Shown here: one piece after another, positions 17,558 to 25,977 of the stretch
Position numbering within the stretch: the stretch's first letter is position 1
Layout: each line of letters opens with the position of its first letter
From: Mesorhizobium sp. AR10
Lineage (GTDB): Bacteria > Pseudomonadota > Alphaproteobacteria > Rhizobiales > Rhizobiaceae
DNA length: 64,000 nucleotides
Reading direction: 5' to 3'
Assembly: GCF_024746795.1 (NCBI RefSeq)
Contig: NZ_CP080524.1
Coordinates: 1,798,001 to 1,862,000 of the forward strand
The notes under the pieces: model-generated
Told to the model about the DNA's origin: nothing
Seen by the model: the letters and a program-made list of their open reading frames with translations, nothing else
The model's database searches: none
Position numbers and translations under genes: made by a program

Positions 17558-18209
17558 AGATATCGAGCCTTCCGCCGGCCAGGATCATGCGCCGCGCGTC
17601 GACCTGCTCCATCAGGCCGAGATCGTGGGTTGCGATCACCACCGCGGTGCCCAGCCGGTTGAGCTCGATGAATAGCCGCAAAAGCCTGCGCGCCAGTGGC
17701 GGATCGACATTGCCGGTCGGCTCGTCGGCAAGCAGGATCTCGGGCTGTTCGATGAGCGCCCGGGCGATCGCGGCGCGTTGTTTTTCACCACCGGACAGCA
17801 CCGGTGGCAGCACATGCATGCGCTCGCCGAGGCCGACCCATTTCAGCAGCTCGGTGACGTCGGTGCGGTAGCTCGCTTCCTCGCGCCCGCGCACGCGCAG
17901 CGGCAGCGCCACATTCTCATAGGTGGTCATGTGGTCGAGCAGGCGAAAATCCTGGAACACGACGCCGATGCGGCGCCTCAGATGCGGCAGTTCGTTTCGC
18001 GAAATGCGCGAGCGGTCCTTGCCGAAGATGGTGATTAGGCCGCGCGTCGGCTTCAGCGACATGAACAACAGGCGCAGCAACGTCGTCTTGCCGGCGCCCG
18101 AAGGCCCGCTCAGGAACTGGAAGGAGCGCTCCGGAATGTGCAGGGAGATGTCGCGGAGGATTTCCGGACCCATGCCATAGCGGAGGCCGACATTTTCGAA
18201 GCGGATCAC
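17550..18209 (-). CDS. ftsE: Cell division ATP-binding protein FtsE
   Basis: The 219-aa ATPase has Walker A GPSGAGKT (35-42), Q-loop VVFQDFRLL (83-91), signature LSGGEKQ (138-144) and Walker B LLADEPTGN (159-167). Together with FtsX it regulates septal peptidoglycan hydrolysis. The start MIRFENVGLRYG is the family standard. It is divergent from a DUF3426-like membrane protein gene, and a CtrA-type box lies between them. Confidence 0.95.
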   Translation of the reverse strand: MIRFENVGLRYGMGPEILRDISLHIPERSFQFLSGPSGAGKTTLLRLLFMSLKPTRGLITIFGKDRSRISRNELPHLRRRIGVVFQDFRLLDHMTTYENVALPLRVRGREEASYRTDVTELLKWVGLGERMHVLPPVLSGGEKQRAAIARALIEQPEILLADEPTGNVDPPLARRLLRLFIELNRLGTAVVIATHDLGLMEQVDARRMILAGGRLDIYD

Positions 18210-18279
18210 GTTCGACGACCTGAAACTCTTGGCGGCAACGAGCCAGCCTTTTCCTGGAAATGACCATCGGCCGGCATGG

Positions 18280-18294
18280 TTAACCCTTGGTTAA
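18280..18294. promoter_or_regulatory. Candidate CtrA box (TTAA-N7-TTAA)
   Basis: TTAACCCTTGGTTAA fits the full CtrA recognition pattern TTAA-N7-TTAA and is itself nearly palindromic. It lies 71 nt before the ftsE start and about 110 nt before the divergent DUF3426-like gene. CtrA controls cell-cycle and division genes in alphaproteobacteria, so the location is sensible. A further isolated GTTAACC half-site occurs near 18340. Confidence 0.55.
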
Positions 18295-18404
18295 TTTTCG
18301 AGCCTTTTCGGTTTGGCACAGGGTTTCCGGTGGGGAAGCGTTAACCATTTCCCTTTACGCAAAAGAAACGAAGAGCGAACAAGTGCTGCAATACTGGGGC
18401 CGTG

Positions 18405-19040
18405 ATGGCTGAGGATCGAACCGCGCGCCCGGTTTCCGGCGAAATCATGACCGGACCAGCCGCCGCATCGGAATTGCGGGGTCCGCCAACCGACGTCATC
18501 GATGCCGATTATGAAGTGCTGCCGCGCTTTGCTCTGAAGGCGGAAGCCGTGCCGCCGCTTCCACGCGACATTGCCGCGCCGACGCTCGAAGGCATGGATA
18601 TGCTGCGCAAGCCGGAAGCCGCATTGGGCCGGCCTCCGGCCGCGCGCGGCGGACCGATCTTCTGGATCGCCGGTGTCGGCGCAGCACTTGCCGCCTTCTG
18701 GGTCTCGGGTGGCCACGCGCTGGTGCGCCAACAGCCGTTCTGGGCAGCCGAGCAACAGGCTGGCGCTGCACTCAGCATTTCAGGCGTCACCTCCCGCGTC
18801 GATGCGTCCGGTCCCAGTCCGGTCCTGTTTGTCGATGGCGAAGCCGCCAATGACGGGGCGAAGGCCGCGCAGTTGCCACCGCTGGAAATCCGGGTCACCG
18901 GAAATGACAGCCACATCACCCGCTATACGTTGGGGACATCCAACCGTTCATTGGCGCCGGGCGAAAGATTTGGCTTTGCCAGCCGGCTCGACCTGCCTAG
19001 AAACGGGGTAAGGACCGTGTCGGTCACCTTCGCCAACTAG
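18405..19040 (+). CDS. DUF3426-like single-span membrane protein without zinc ribbon
   Basis: The 211-aa protein (GTG at 18402 immediately before the chosen ATG) has a 75-residue proline-rich N-terminal region, one transmembrane helix (IFWIAGVGAALAAFWVSGG) and a periplasmic C-terminal domain ending LAPGERFGFASRLDLPRNGVRTVSVTF. The LAPGE...F..RL..P...V.V.F pattern is that of DUF3426, which in relatives is usually fused to an N-terminal MJ0042 zinc ribbon. No cysteine pairs are present here, so the ribbon is absent. It is divergent from ftsE and upstream of hpt. Confidence 0.75.
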   Translation: MAEDRTARPVSGEIMTGPAAASELRGPPTDVIDADYEVLPRFALKAEAVPPLPRDIAAPTLEGMDMLRKPEAALGRPPAARGGPIFWIAGVGAALAAFWVSGGHALVRQQPFWAAEQQAGAALSISGVTSRVDASGPSPVLFVDGEAANDGAKAAQLPPLEIRVTGNDSHITRYTLGTSNRSLAPGERFGFASRLDLPRNGVRTVSVTFAN

Positions 19041-19064
19041 GCGACCATTCTGGGAAGGCGGAAA

Positions 19065-19607
19065 ATGCCAGTCGTACGCGGCAAGGACATCGAAGTCCTG
19101 TTTTCGGCGTCCGCCATCGCGCGGCGGAATCTGGAGCTCGCCAAGGAGATCGCCGGGCACGATTACCATGACCTGCTGGTGATTTCGGTGCTGAAGGGAT
19201 CCTTCATCTTCGCGGCCGACCTCATTCGTGCCATGCACGATGTCGGCCTGTCGCCCGAGGTCGAGTTCATCTTCATTTCCAGCTACGGCGCCGGCACCAC
19301 CAGCGGCGAAGTGAGAGTGCTGCGCGACATCGACAATGAGGTCGCCGGCCGCGACGTGCTGTTGATCGACGACATCCTTGAATCGGGTAAGACGTTGTCT
19401 TTCACCCGCGAGCTGATGCTGTCGCGCGGCGCCAAGAGTTGTGCCATTGCAGTGCTGCTCGACAAGCGCATGCGCCGCCAGACCGCGCTCAACGCCGACT
19501 ATGTCGGCTTCGACTGCCCCGATTATTTCGTCGTCGGCTATGGCATGGATGTCGCCCACGCCTTTCGCGAATTGCCGTTCGTCGGCATCGTCAAAGGTGA
19601 TGCCTAG
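19065..19607 (+). CDS. hpt: Hypoxanthine phosphoribosyltransferase
   Basis: This 180-aa type I PRTase has the PRPP-binding signature VLLIDDILESGKT at residues 98-110 and an LKGSFIFAADLIR loop at 43-55, matching Hpt. It salvages hypoxanthine (and guanine) to nucleoside monophosphates using PRPP. It lies 25 nt after the DUF3426-like gene on the same strand and may be co-transcribed with it. Confidence 0.92.
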   Translation: MPVVRGKDIEVLFSASAIARRNLELAKEIAGHDYHDLLVISVLKGSFIFAADLIRAMHDVGLSPEVEFIFISSYGAGTTSGEVRVLRDIDNEVAGRDVLLIDDILESGKTLSFTRELMLSRGAKSCAIAVLLDKRMRRQTALNADYVGFDCPDYFVVGYGMDVAHAFRELPFVGIVKGDA

Positions 19608-19635
19608 ATTTCGTCTGTGATGCCGTTGGCGGTTC

Positions 19636-19655
19636 AGGAAAAGTCAACTTTTCCT
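19636..19655. other. Perfect palindrome between hpt and the response regulator
   Basis: AGGAAAAG-TCAA-CTTTTCCT is a perfect inverted repeat with an 8-bp stem, 29 nt after the hpt stop and 16 nt before the next start. It lacks a T run, so it may be an operator or an mRNA stem-loop sequestering the region just upstream of the regulator's start. Confidence 0.45.
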
Positions 19656-19671
19656 CGCCAAGTATCGCGCC

Positions 19672-20043
19672 ATGGCAAAGCTTCTAATCGTCGAGGACGA
19701 TGAGTCCGTCCGCACCCTGGCCGCCCGCGCGTTCGAACGCGCGGGGCATAGCGTCGACATCGCCGCCGACGGCGCGCAAGGGCTCGCCCTGATCCGCGTA
19801 GCACTTGGCGGCTACGATCTTGTCGTCTCCGACATCCGTATGCCGGAGATGGACGGCATCGAAATGGCCAAGGCGGCCGCAGCCCAATTTCCGGCGATGA
19901 AGATCATGCTGATGACCGGCTATGCCGACCAGCGCGAGCGTGCCGAGGAGTTGAACGGCGTCATTCTCGACGTCGTGCAGAAGCCGTTCACGCTGGCCGA
20001 AATCCGCGCCCGTGTCGAACGGGCGCTTGCCTGCTTCGCCTGA
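19672..20043 (+). CDS. CpdR-like single-domain response regulator
   Basis: The whole protein (123 aa) is one receiver domain: acidic pair in VEDDES (residues 8-12), phosphoacceptor Asp54 in VVSDIRMPEMDGIEMA, conserved Thr in MLMTGYADQ and Lys in VVQKPF. It has no output domain. The sequence resembles CpdR, which in Caulobacter and Sinorhizobium steers ClpXP to the pole to degrade cell-cycle regulators. The link is by similarity and size; other stand-alone receivers cannot be excluded. Confidence 0.8.
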   Translation: MAKLLIVEDDESVRTLAARAFERAGHSVDIAADGAQGLALIRVALGGYDLVVSDIRMPEMDGIEMAKAAAAQFPAMKIMLMTGYADQRERAEELNGVILDVVQKPFTLAEIRARVERALACFA

Positions 20044-20049
20044 CTGCGG

Positions 20050-20997
20050 TCAGGCAGGATCGCTCGCGGCAAACGCCGCGCCCCTCTCCTTGCGCCGGCC
20101 GGCATTCAGCGCGAACAGACCAGCGCCGACGATGAGGGCCGCACCGATCACGGTTGTCGACTGCGGCACTTCGGCGAAGAACAGCAACCCCCACAGCGGC
20201 GACCAGATGATGCCGGTGTATTCGAAGGTGGCGACGCTGTTGGCCGGCGCCAGGCGGTAGGCCTGGGACAGGAGCAGCATGCCGGCCGAGGCGATGACGC
20301 CGCAGGCGGCCATTTTCAGGAAATCGATCGTCGTTGGCCAGGTCCAGGGCCTGACCAGGAACTCGAGGCTTGGATGGGCGGCGTGTTCGATGCCGAGCGC
20401 CATGAAAAGCCCGGCGATCAGAAGCGCGCCGGCGAGATAGACGCCGTTCTGATAGAAGGTCATCACCGGCGCGGTCACCGTGACGCTGACCTTGCGTGCC
20501 ATCAATTGCGACAAGGCATAAAGCGCTGCCGAAAACAGCGACAGCAGCCCCGCCCATTCGAACACGCTGGCGCCGGGACGCAGCATGATGACGACGCCGA
20601 TCATGCCGGCCGCCACCGACACCAGGCTTTTCCATGAGACGCGCTCGCCGAGATAGGGACCGGCCAGCAGCAGGATAAACAGCGGCGTGGTGAAGAACAG
20701 CGCCACCGCGTCGGCCAGCGGCAGTGCCGGCAGCGCCAGATAATAGGTGCCATAAGCCCCGAACATGATCAGCGCCCGGACCGTCAGGAAGCCGATGCTT
20801 TCGGCGAAGATGGCGCCAACACCGGTGTCCAGGTGAACGACGGCAAGAAGGATCGGCATGGCGACGATGGCGCGGATGGCGATCGCTTCGGTGACTGGAT
20901 AGGCCCCGGAAATATCCTTGATCAGTGCGTCCTGCAGCGAAAACACTGCGACGCCGACGCAGAGGCAGAAAATACCGAGAAGGATGCGGTTCTGCAT
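20050..20997 (-). CDS. EamA/DMT-superfamily transporter
   Basis: The 315-aa protein has about ten hydrophobic helices arranged as two EamA repeats, for example the first span FCLCVGVAVFSLQDALIKDI and the later ATFEYTGIIWSPLWGLLFFAE typical of RhaT/DMT exporters. It probably exports a small metabolite across the inner membrane; the substrate is unknown. It converges on the response regulator with a 6-nt gap. Confidence 0.88.
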   Translation of the reverse strand: MQNRILLGIFCLCVGVAVFSLQDALIKDISGAYPVTEAIAIRAIVAMPILLAVVHLDTGVGAIFAESIGFLTVRALIMFGAYGTYYLALPALPLADAVALFFTTPLFILLLAGPYLGERVSWKSLVSVAAGMIGVVIMLRPGASVFEWAGLLSLFSAALYALSQLMARKVSVTVTAPVMTFYQNGVYLAGALLIAGLFMALGIEHAAHPSLEFLVRPWTWPTTIDFLKMAACGVIASAGMLLLSQAYRLAPANSVATFEYTGIIWSPLWGLLFFAEVPQSTTVIGAALIVGAGLFALNAGRRKERGAAFAASDPA

Positions 20998-21234
20998 GGT
21001 CTTTCCAGACTGAAATCCTCGCCAATCCGTATCACATCCACATGCCGGCGGCTGTCAGGAGAAAAAGAACCCGCCACCGTTTCGGGCAGCGGGCACGAGT
21101 GAGGACTTTTCGATTGGTCCGCGGCTGATTTCGCAACCGCATGTCCAATGGGTGAGCTGACTATCATCCGACGTTTGACATGTTGCAAACGAATTGGAAT
21201 GATGCCTGCGATCAGATTTTCTTATGGCGGCACC

Positions 21235-22134
21235 ATGAAGCCTACGCTCGACAGCGATCTCCTGCGCACCTTCGTCGCCGTGGCCGAGACCGGCAATTTC
21301 ACCAAGGCGGCGGCGCAGGCCGGCCGCACCCAGTCGGCGGTCTCGATGCAGATGAAGAAGCTCGAAGGCATGGTCGGCGATAGTCTGTTCGCGCGTGGTT
21401 CGCGCGGCGTGGTGCTGACGCGCCGCGGCGGCGAACTCATTGCCAACGCCAGGCGCATCGTTTCACTGCTCGACGAGACCGAGGCATCGATGGCGGCGCC
21501 GCCGCTCGGCGGACCGGTCCGTATCGGCATCCCGGCGGAATACGGCCACTCGATCCTGTCGCGCGCGCTTGGTGCCTTCGCCAAGCGCCATCCGCAGGTC
21601 GAGGTCACGGTGCGCTATGCCCATTCCGGCTCGCAGATGCGGGCGCTCGCTGCAGGCGACCTCGATCTCGCGGTGGTGTTCGAGTGGGAAGGTCTTTCGG
21701 GTGGCGAGGTGCTGATGCGCGATCCGACGGTGTGGGTAACGTCGACATTGCATCACATGCATGAGGAGCGGCCGGTGCCGATCGCTCTCTACAATCGCGA
21801 CGGCTGGTGCCGCGACTTCGCCATCAAGTCGCTGGAGCAGCGCGGCGTCGGCTACCGCGTCGCCTATACCAGCGACACCAATGGCGGCCTGACGCTCGCT
21901 GTTACCTCCGGACTGGCGATCGCGCCGATCTCGCGCAGCAACATTCCGGCCGGCTGCCGCGAGCTTAGCGCTGCCGATGGTTTCGGCGATATCGACTCCT
22001 CGAATGTCGTCCTGCACCGCAATCCGACCGTTTCCGGCGAAGCTATCGACGGCATGGAAGAAGCGATCCGCGAGGCGTTCATCAACAAGCCAGGCGTTTG
22101 GCCGACGTCGGGAACGGACCCGACCTCGCCCTAA
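21235..22134 (+). CDS. LysR-family transcriptional regulator
   Basis: The start at 21235 gives MKPTLDSDLLRTFVAVAETG, the standard LysR opening, and a 299-aa protein; an upstream in-frame start at 21148 adds an atypical N-terminal tail and is rejected. The helix-turn-helix runs FTKAAAQAGRTQSAVSMQMKK. The effector domain starts VRIGIPAEYGHSIL. It resembles the group annotated as LysR substrate-binding regulators near DMT transporters, and it is divergent from the EamA gene, so it may control that exporter. Confidence 0.9.
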   Translation: MKPTLDSDLLRTFVAVAETGNFTKAAAQAGRTQSAVSMQMKKLEGMVGDSLFARGSRGVVLTRRGGELIANARRIVSLLDETEASMAAPPLGGPVRIGIPAEYGHSILSRALGAFAKRHPQVEVTVRYAHSGSQMRALAAGDLDLAVVFEWEGLSGGEVLMRDPTVWVTSTLHHMHEERPVPIALYNRDGWCRDFAIKSLEQRGVGYRVAYTSDTNGGLTLAVTSGLAIAPISRSNIPAGCRELSAADGFGDIDSSNVVLHRNPTVSGEAIDGMEEAIREAFINKPGVWPTSGTDPTSP

Positions 22135-22163
22135 GACGCCGCGTTGAAACGGATAGCGGTGGG

Positions 22164-24770
22164 TTATTTCAGCTCAAGCAGCCGCTCGAGATAGCTGCGT
22201 TCGATGTCGGGGCTGAGCGCATTGCCGAGCCGCTTCCGGATCGCTTCCAGAATCTGGCGGGCACGTTGCACGTCGATCTCGTCCGGCACCTTTACCGAAT
22301 CGCCGAAATCGGGACCGTCGCTGGCGCGGGGGCGTCCGAGCGGATCACGATCGGCATTCTGTTGGCGGCCGCCTTGCTCACTGCCGCCCTGGTCGCCCTG
22401 CATGGCCTGCAACTGCTTCATCATGTCCTTGGCGCCCTTGCGCAGCGCTTCCAGCGCGCGGCCCTGGTGACCGACGGCCTGGTCGCCTTCGCCTTCGCCG
22501 AGCGCCTGTTCGGCATTGCCCATCGATTTGCCGGCCTCGCCAAACCCCTCGCTGGGCTCAAGGCCCATGCCTTCGAGCCCCTTCTTCAGCTGTTCGAGGT
22601 CACTTTGCAGTTTGCCCTGACCTTCCTGCAACTGCTTCAGCGCCTCGGCGAATTCTTGGGGCGTCATCGGCTTCGGCTGGCCGAGCGGATCGTCACCCGG
22701 GCCGGGCTGGTCCTGGTCCTGTCCGCCGTTTTCGCCGAGCTGTTCGTCGCGGTTCTCTCCGCGCTGGCGCTGGCCACGCTGCATCTGGTCCATGCGGAAG
22801 GTGTCGTTCATCATCTCCTGCTGGCGCCGCATGATCTCGCCGAGCTTGTCCATCTGCTGGCGCATCTCGCTGTCTTGCTGATTGCCTTGCTGCTGGCGTC
22901 CGGCCTGCAGATTGTTCATCATGTCCTGCAGTTGCGAAAGCAGTTCCTGCGCCTTGTCGCGATCGCCGGACTTCGCCAGATTCTCGATCTGGTCCATCAT
23001 GCGATCGATATCGCTCTGGCGTAGCTCTTGGCCGTTCTGCTGCATCTGCGGCGCATTCGGGTTCTGCTGCGCGCGCGCTGCGAATTCCTGCAGGAACTGG
23101 TTCATCGCCTCGCGCAGTTCCTTCATCGCCTTGTCGATTTCTTCGTCGCTGGCGCCGTTCTTGATCGCGTCCTGCAGCGCCTGCTGCGCCTGGCGCAGCC
23201 GCTTCTCAGCCGCCGACAGGTTGCCTTCCTCGATACCGAGCGCGATTTCCCAGAGATAGGACACTTCGCTGCGCAGCTTGTCGTCGTTGTCGGCCATCTT
23301 CAGCCGGCTGCGGGCGCTCATGATGGCGAGGTAGTGCGCCATGTTGTCGAACGTGTCCTCGGGCCGCAGTGTGATCGCGTCCATCAGGTCGAGCACGCGC
23401 TTCTTGGCATTGGCGTCGAGCGCCAGCATGCGGCGCTGCTCGATCACGGCCCTTGCCAGCGGATTGGAGAAAGGCCGCTCCGGCATCACCAGCGTCTTGG
23501 TTTCGCTGGTTGCGGTATGTCCGGCATCGTCGGTGGCCACGAGCGACAGCTTGATGTTGCCGCCGGCCCAGACATGCTCGGTCAGATCCTTGGTGGTCTT
23601 GGCGGCGTTCGCCTTGCCGCCGCGGCGCGGCAGTGTCAGCGGCATTTCGGGTGGGCCATAGAGCGGATGGGCGTTGGGCGCCTGCGGGTCGGCCAGCGCG
23701 ATAACCGCGTTGGCGGTAGCCGCGCCATAGTCGTCGTCGATCTGGTAATTGAGTTCGAAGGCGCCGTTGGCGGCGCGTTTTGGCTGGCCGACGAAGCGGA
23801 TCTGCGGCGGCTTGTCAGGGATCACCGCGAAAGCCCAGCGACCGAGGTCGTCTTCGCCCGATTTCAGCGTCAGCGTGCCGTCGGCCGTCAGCTTGCCGGT
23901 GAACTGGCGCAACTTGGGCGTGGCCGCGCTTGCCACAGGCTTGGCGGTGGTGGCCTGCGGTCCGGTCGGGTCGATGGCGCGGGCGTTGCCGCCGGCGTCG
24001 GCGTAGCTCAGCGTTTCTTCGCCCGAACCGCCGGTGACGCGCAGCGAGATGTCGCTGCCCTGCGGCACGGTGAAGATGGGGGCCGCCTGATTGGCATTGG
24101 CATCGAGGAAGACCGGGGCAGTAAGGAATACCGGTGGCTTGCCAGTATAGGCAGGCGGCGTCACCCAGGCATCGATGCGCGGCGGCACCGCGTCGCGCGC
24201 GGCGTGAGCACTGAAGCCGTCGCCTATCCTGCCGCCCGATGGTCCGAAAGAAAAGGCAAAAGCGGTGACCAACAAAAGCGCCGCCACGGCGCGTAGCCCC
24301 CACGGGTCACGTTCCGGGACATGGGCGCGCGGCAGGTCGGCGCCGAGGTTGCCGAGCTGATCCGCCATGCGTTTCTGATGTTCGCGCCACAGCGCTTGCG
24401 AAAACCCGCTTTCCTTGCCACTCGGCCGGTCGGTCTGCACCAGCACCGGGCTGTGGAGCAAGTTGTTGGCGGCTTCGATCCGCCGATCGATCTCGGCAGC
24501 GGTCGGCATCTTGAAGAAACGCAGCGGATAGAGCGCCGTAAGGCCGGCGAAGCCGAATGCCGCGACGAGACCAATGCGCGCCATGTCGGGCAGGCGAGGG
24601 AACAGGCCAAGCCAGGAGACGCTAAGGAACAGGCTGGCGACGATGACCAACGGCAGCAGCAACGGCCAGCCACGCTCGACCATCATCGCGACTCGCGTCG
24701 CCAGCCGGCTCAAGGCAAGGCGCCCGGCCAGGCCGCGATCGCTGCTGGAAGTGGGTCGTTGCTGCGTCAT
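22164..24770 (-). CDS. TIGR02302 family large membrane-anchored protein
   Basis: The 868-aa protein has two N-terminal transmembrane helices (PLLLPLVIVASLFLSVSWLG and LVAAFGFAGLTALYPL), a third near residue 160, a central beta-rich periplasmic region with DAWVTPPAYTGKPPVFL, and a long C-terminal region extremely rich in Gln, Met and charged residues (QQGNQQDSEMRQQMDKLGE and similar) predicted to be coiled coil. This is the layout of TIGR02302 (DUF4175), conserved in Rhizobiales and without a known role. The Gln/Glu-rich tail produces long antisense open frames that are not genes. Confidence 0.88.
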   Translation of the reverse strand: MTQQRPTSSSDRGLAGRLALSRLATRVAMMVERGWPLLLPLVIVASLFLSVSWLGLFPRLPDMARIGLVAAFGFAGLTALYPLRFFKMPTAAEIDRRIEAANNLLHSPVLVQTDRPSGKESGFSQALWREHQKRMADQLGNLGADLPRAHVPERDPWGLRAVAALLLVTAFAFSFGPSGGRIGDGFSAHAARDAVPPRIDAWVTPPAYTGKPPVFLTAPVFLDANANQAAPIFTVPQGSDISLRVTGGSGEETLSYADAGGNARAIDPTGPQATTAKPVASAATPKLRQFTGKLTADGTLTLKSGEDDLGRWAFAVIPDKPPQIRFVGQPKRAANGAFELNYQIDDDYGAATANAVIALADPQAPNAHPLYGPPEMPLTLPRRGGKANAAKTTKDLTEHVWAGGNIKLSLVATDDAGHTATSETKTLVMPERPFSNPLARAVIEQRRMLALDANAKKRVLDLMDAITLRPEDTFDNMAHYLAIMSARSRLKMADNDDKLRSEVSYLWEIALGIEEGNLSAAEKRLRQAQQALQDAIKNGASDEEIDKAMKELREAMNQFLQEFAARAQQNPNAPQMQQNGQELRQSDIDRMMDQIENLAKSGDRDKAQELLSQLQDMMNNLQAGRQQQGNQQDSEMRQQMDKLGEIMRRQQEMMNDTFRMDQMQRGQRQRGENRDEQLGENGGQDQDQPGPGDDPLGQPKPMTPQEFAEALKQLQEGQGKLQSDLEQLKKGLEGMGLEPSEGFGEAGKSMGNAEQALGEGEGDQAVGHQGRALEALRKGAKDMMKQLQAMQGDQGGSEQGGRQQNADRDPLGRPRASDGPDFGDSVKVPDEIDVQRARQILEAIRKRLGNALSPDIERSYLERLLELK

Positions 24771-24890
24771 CGGCCCTTCCTGTCCGGGCGGGATGGCCCG
24801 AACCTCATGACTCGAAGAATACCAGCAAACACGGCAAAGGCGAGGCGGGTTTTGAAAACGTGAACTGAGGTTGCATCGTCCGCAACCAGA

Positions 24891-24989
24891 CCATGATCCC
24901 GAGAAGTCGAGACAGATCCTTGGAAAAGATCATGGCCAAACAAAGAGATAGGACCCATCCCGATCCTATCGGGGTGGATCAGGCTCTAG
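24891..24989. repeat. RIME1-like mosaic element, copy A
   Basis: Two palindromic modules are joined: CCATGATCCCGAGAAG to GAAAAGATCATGG, then CCATCCCGATCC to GGTGGATCAGGCTCTAG. The same two modules in the opposite orientation make up the element at 44346-44447. About 100 bp, two palindromes and intergenic location match RIME1 of Rhizobiaceae. Its CTAGAGCC end supplies the TAG stop codon of the threonine dehydratase-like gene. Confidence 0.75.
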
Positions 24990-25927
24990 AATTTCGCGGG
25001 ATTTGCGTTTGCACCGCAGACCAGCACGGCGATGCGCTCGCCAGGCGACGGTGCATAGCGGCCTGACAGGATCGCCGCAAAGGCGGCTGCGCCACCCGGC
25101 TCGGAGATGATTCGCACCCGGTTCCACAACGCCGCCTGCGCGGCGATGATGTCGTCGTCGCTGACCAGTATCGAGCGTTCGACGAAGGCCTCGGCGATCG
25201 GAAACATCATTTCGCCGACGCGCTTGGGCGCCAGCGAATCGGCGGCGACACCTTCCGCCGGCGCATCGACCGGCCGGCCGGCCTCGAAGGCGCGGTGGAG
25301 CGTCGGCGCGCCCTCGGGCTCGACGGCGATGATCCTGATGCGGCCGGCGAACCAGGCGGCGATGCCGCCGATCAGGCCGCCGCCGCCGACGGCGACCAGC
25401 AGCGTGTCGAGTTCCGGCAGGTCGGCCTCGATCTCGAGCCCAAGCGTGTCTTGTCCGACCAGCGTTTCCTCCTGGTTGAAGGCGTGGATCTGCAGTGCGC
25501 CGGTTTTTTGGGCAAAGCTTTCGCTGGCAGCCAGGGCCTCGGCATAGCGCGCGCCGCCGACAACCAGATCGGCGCCGTAGCTGCGGATGCGCTCCAGCTT
25601 GGCCGGCGGGCTGACTTCGGGAACGAAGATGGTCGCCTTGTGGCCGAGCCGCATGGCGGCATAGGCGACGGCTGCGCCATGGTTGCCGCCCGATGCCGCG
25701 ACAACGCCGGCCTTGGGCACCGACCGCTCGAGAAGATTGGTGAAGGCGCCGCGCGCCTTGAACGAGCCGGAGTGCTGCAGGCATTCGAGTTTCAGGTCGA
25801 CCGCCATTTGCGGACGATCAAAATCCACCATGTCGACGCGCAACACCGGCGTGTGGCGCACGAAAGGCCGGATGCGCGGCTCCATTGCGGCGATGCGTTC
25901 ACGGGTAATGGTGCTGCCGTTCGACAT
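24986..25927 (-). CDS. Threonine/serine dehydratase-like PLP enzyme
   Basis: The 313-aa fold-type II PLP protein has the Schiff-base lysine in HSGSFKARGAF (Lys57), the phosphate-binding SGGNHG (79-84) and GGGGLIGG near the middle. It lacks a C-terminal ACT regulatory domain, so it is of the short catabolic TdcB/serine racemase-like type rather than the biosynthetic IlvA. It probably deaminates threonine or serine to the 2-oxo acid. It follows lysA on the same strand; its stop is formed by a RIME1-like repeat. Confidence 0.88.
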   Translation of the reverse strand: MSNGSTITRERIAAMEPRIRPFVRHTPVLRVDMVDFDRPQMAVDLKLECLQHSGSFKARGAFTNLLERSVPKAGVVAASGGNHGAAVAYAAMRLGHKATIFVPEVSPPAKLERIRSYGADLVVGGARYAEALAASESFAQKTGALQIHAFNQEETLVGQDTLGLEIEADLPELDTLLVAVGGGGLIGGIAAWFAGRIRIIAVEPEGAPTLHRAFEAGRPVDAPAEGVAADSLAPKRVGEMMFPIAEAFVERSILVSDDDIIAAQAALWNRVRIISEPGGAAAFAAILSGRYAPSPGERIAVLVCGANANPAKF

Positions 25928-25951
25928 GGCTTGCTCCTGGAGGTTGAGCGG

Positions 25952-25977
25952 ACCTTCGGTTCGGGAACCGTGGTCTA
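25952..25977. repeat. Short palindromic repeat at the lysA stop (copy 2)
   Basis: The 26 nt beginning ACCTTCGGTTCGGGAACC and ending TGGTCTA match 3659-3684 with two mismatches. On the minus strand the element starts with the TAG stop of lysA and can fold around GAACCGAAGGTC. It is likely a 3' end structure. Confidence 0.65.

Noticed and set aside
18338..18352. A second CtrA box near 18340
   Set aside because: Only one TTAACC half-site is present; the partner half does not match TTAA at the right spacing.
23028..24296. A 422-residue plus-strand open frame opposite the TIGR02302 gene
   Set aside because: Generated by the Gln/Glu-rich reverse strand; no domain and no ribosome site.
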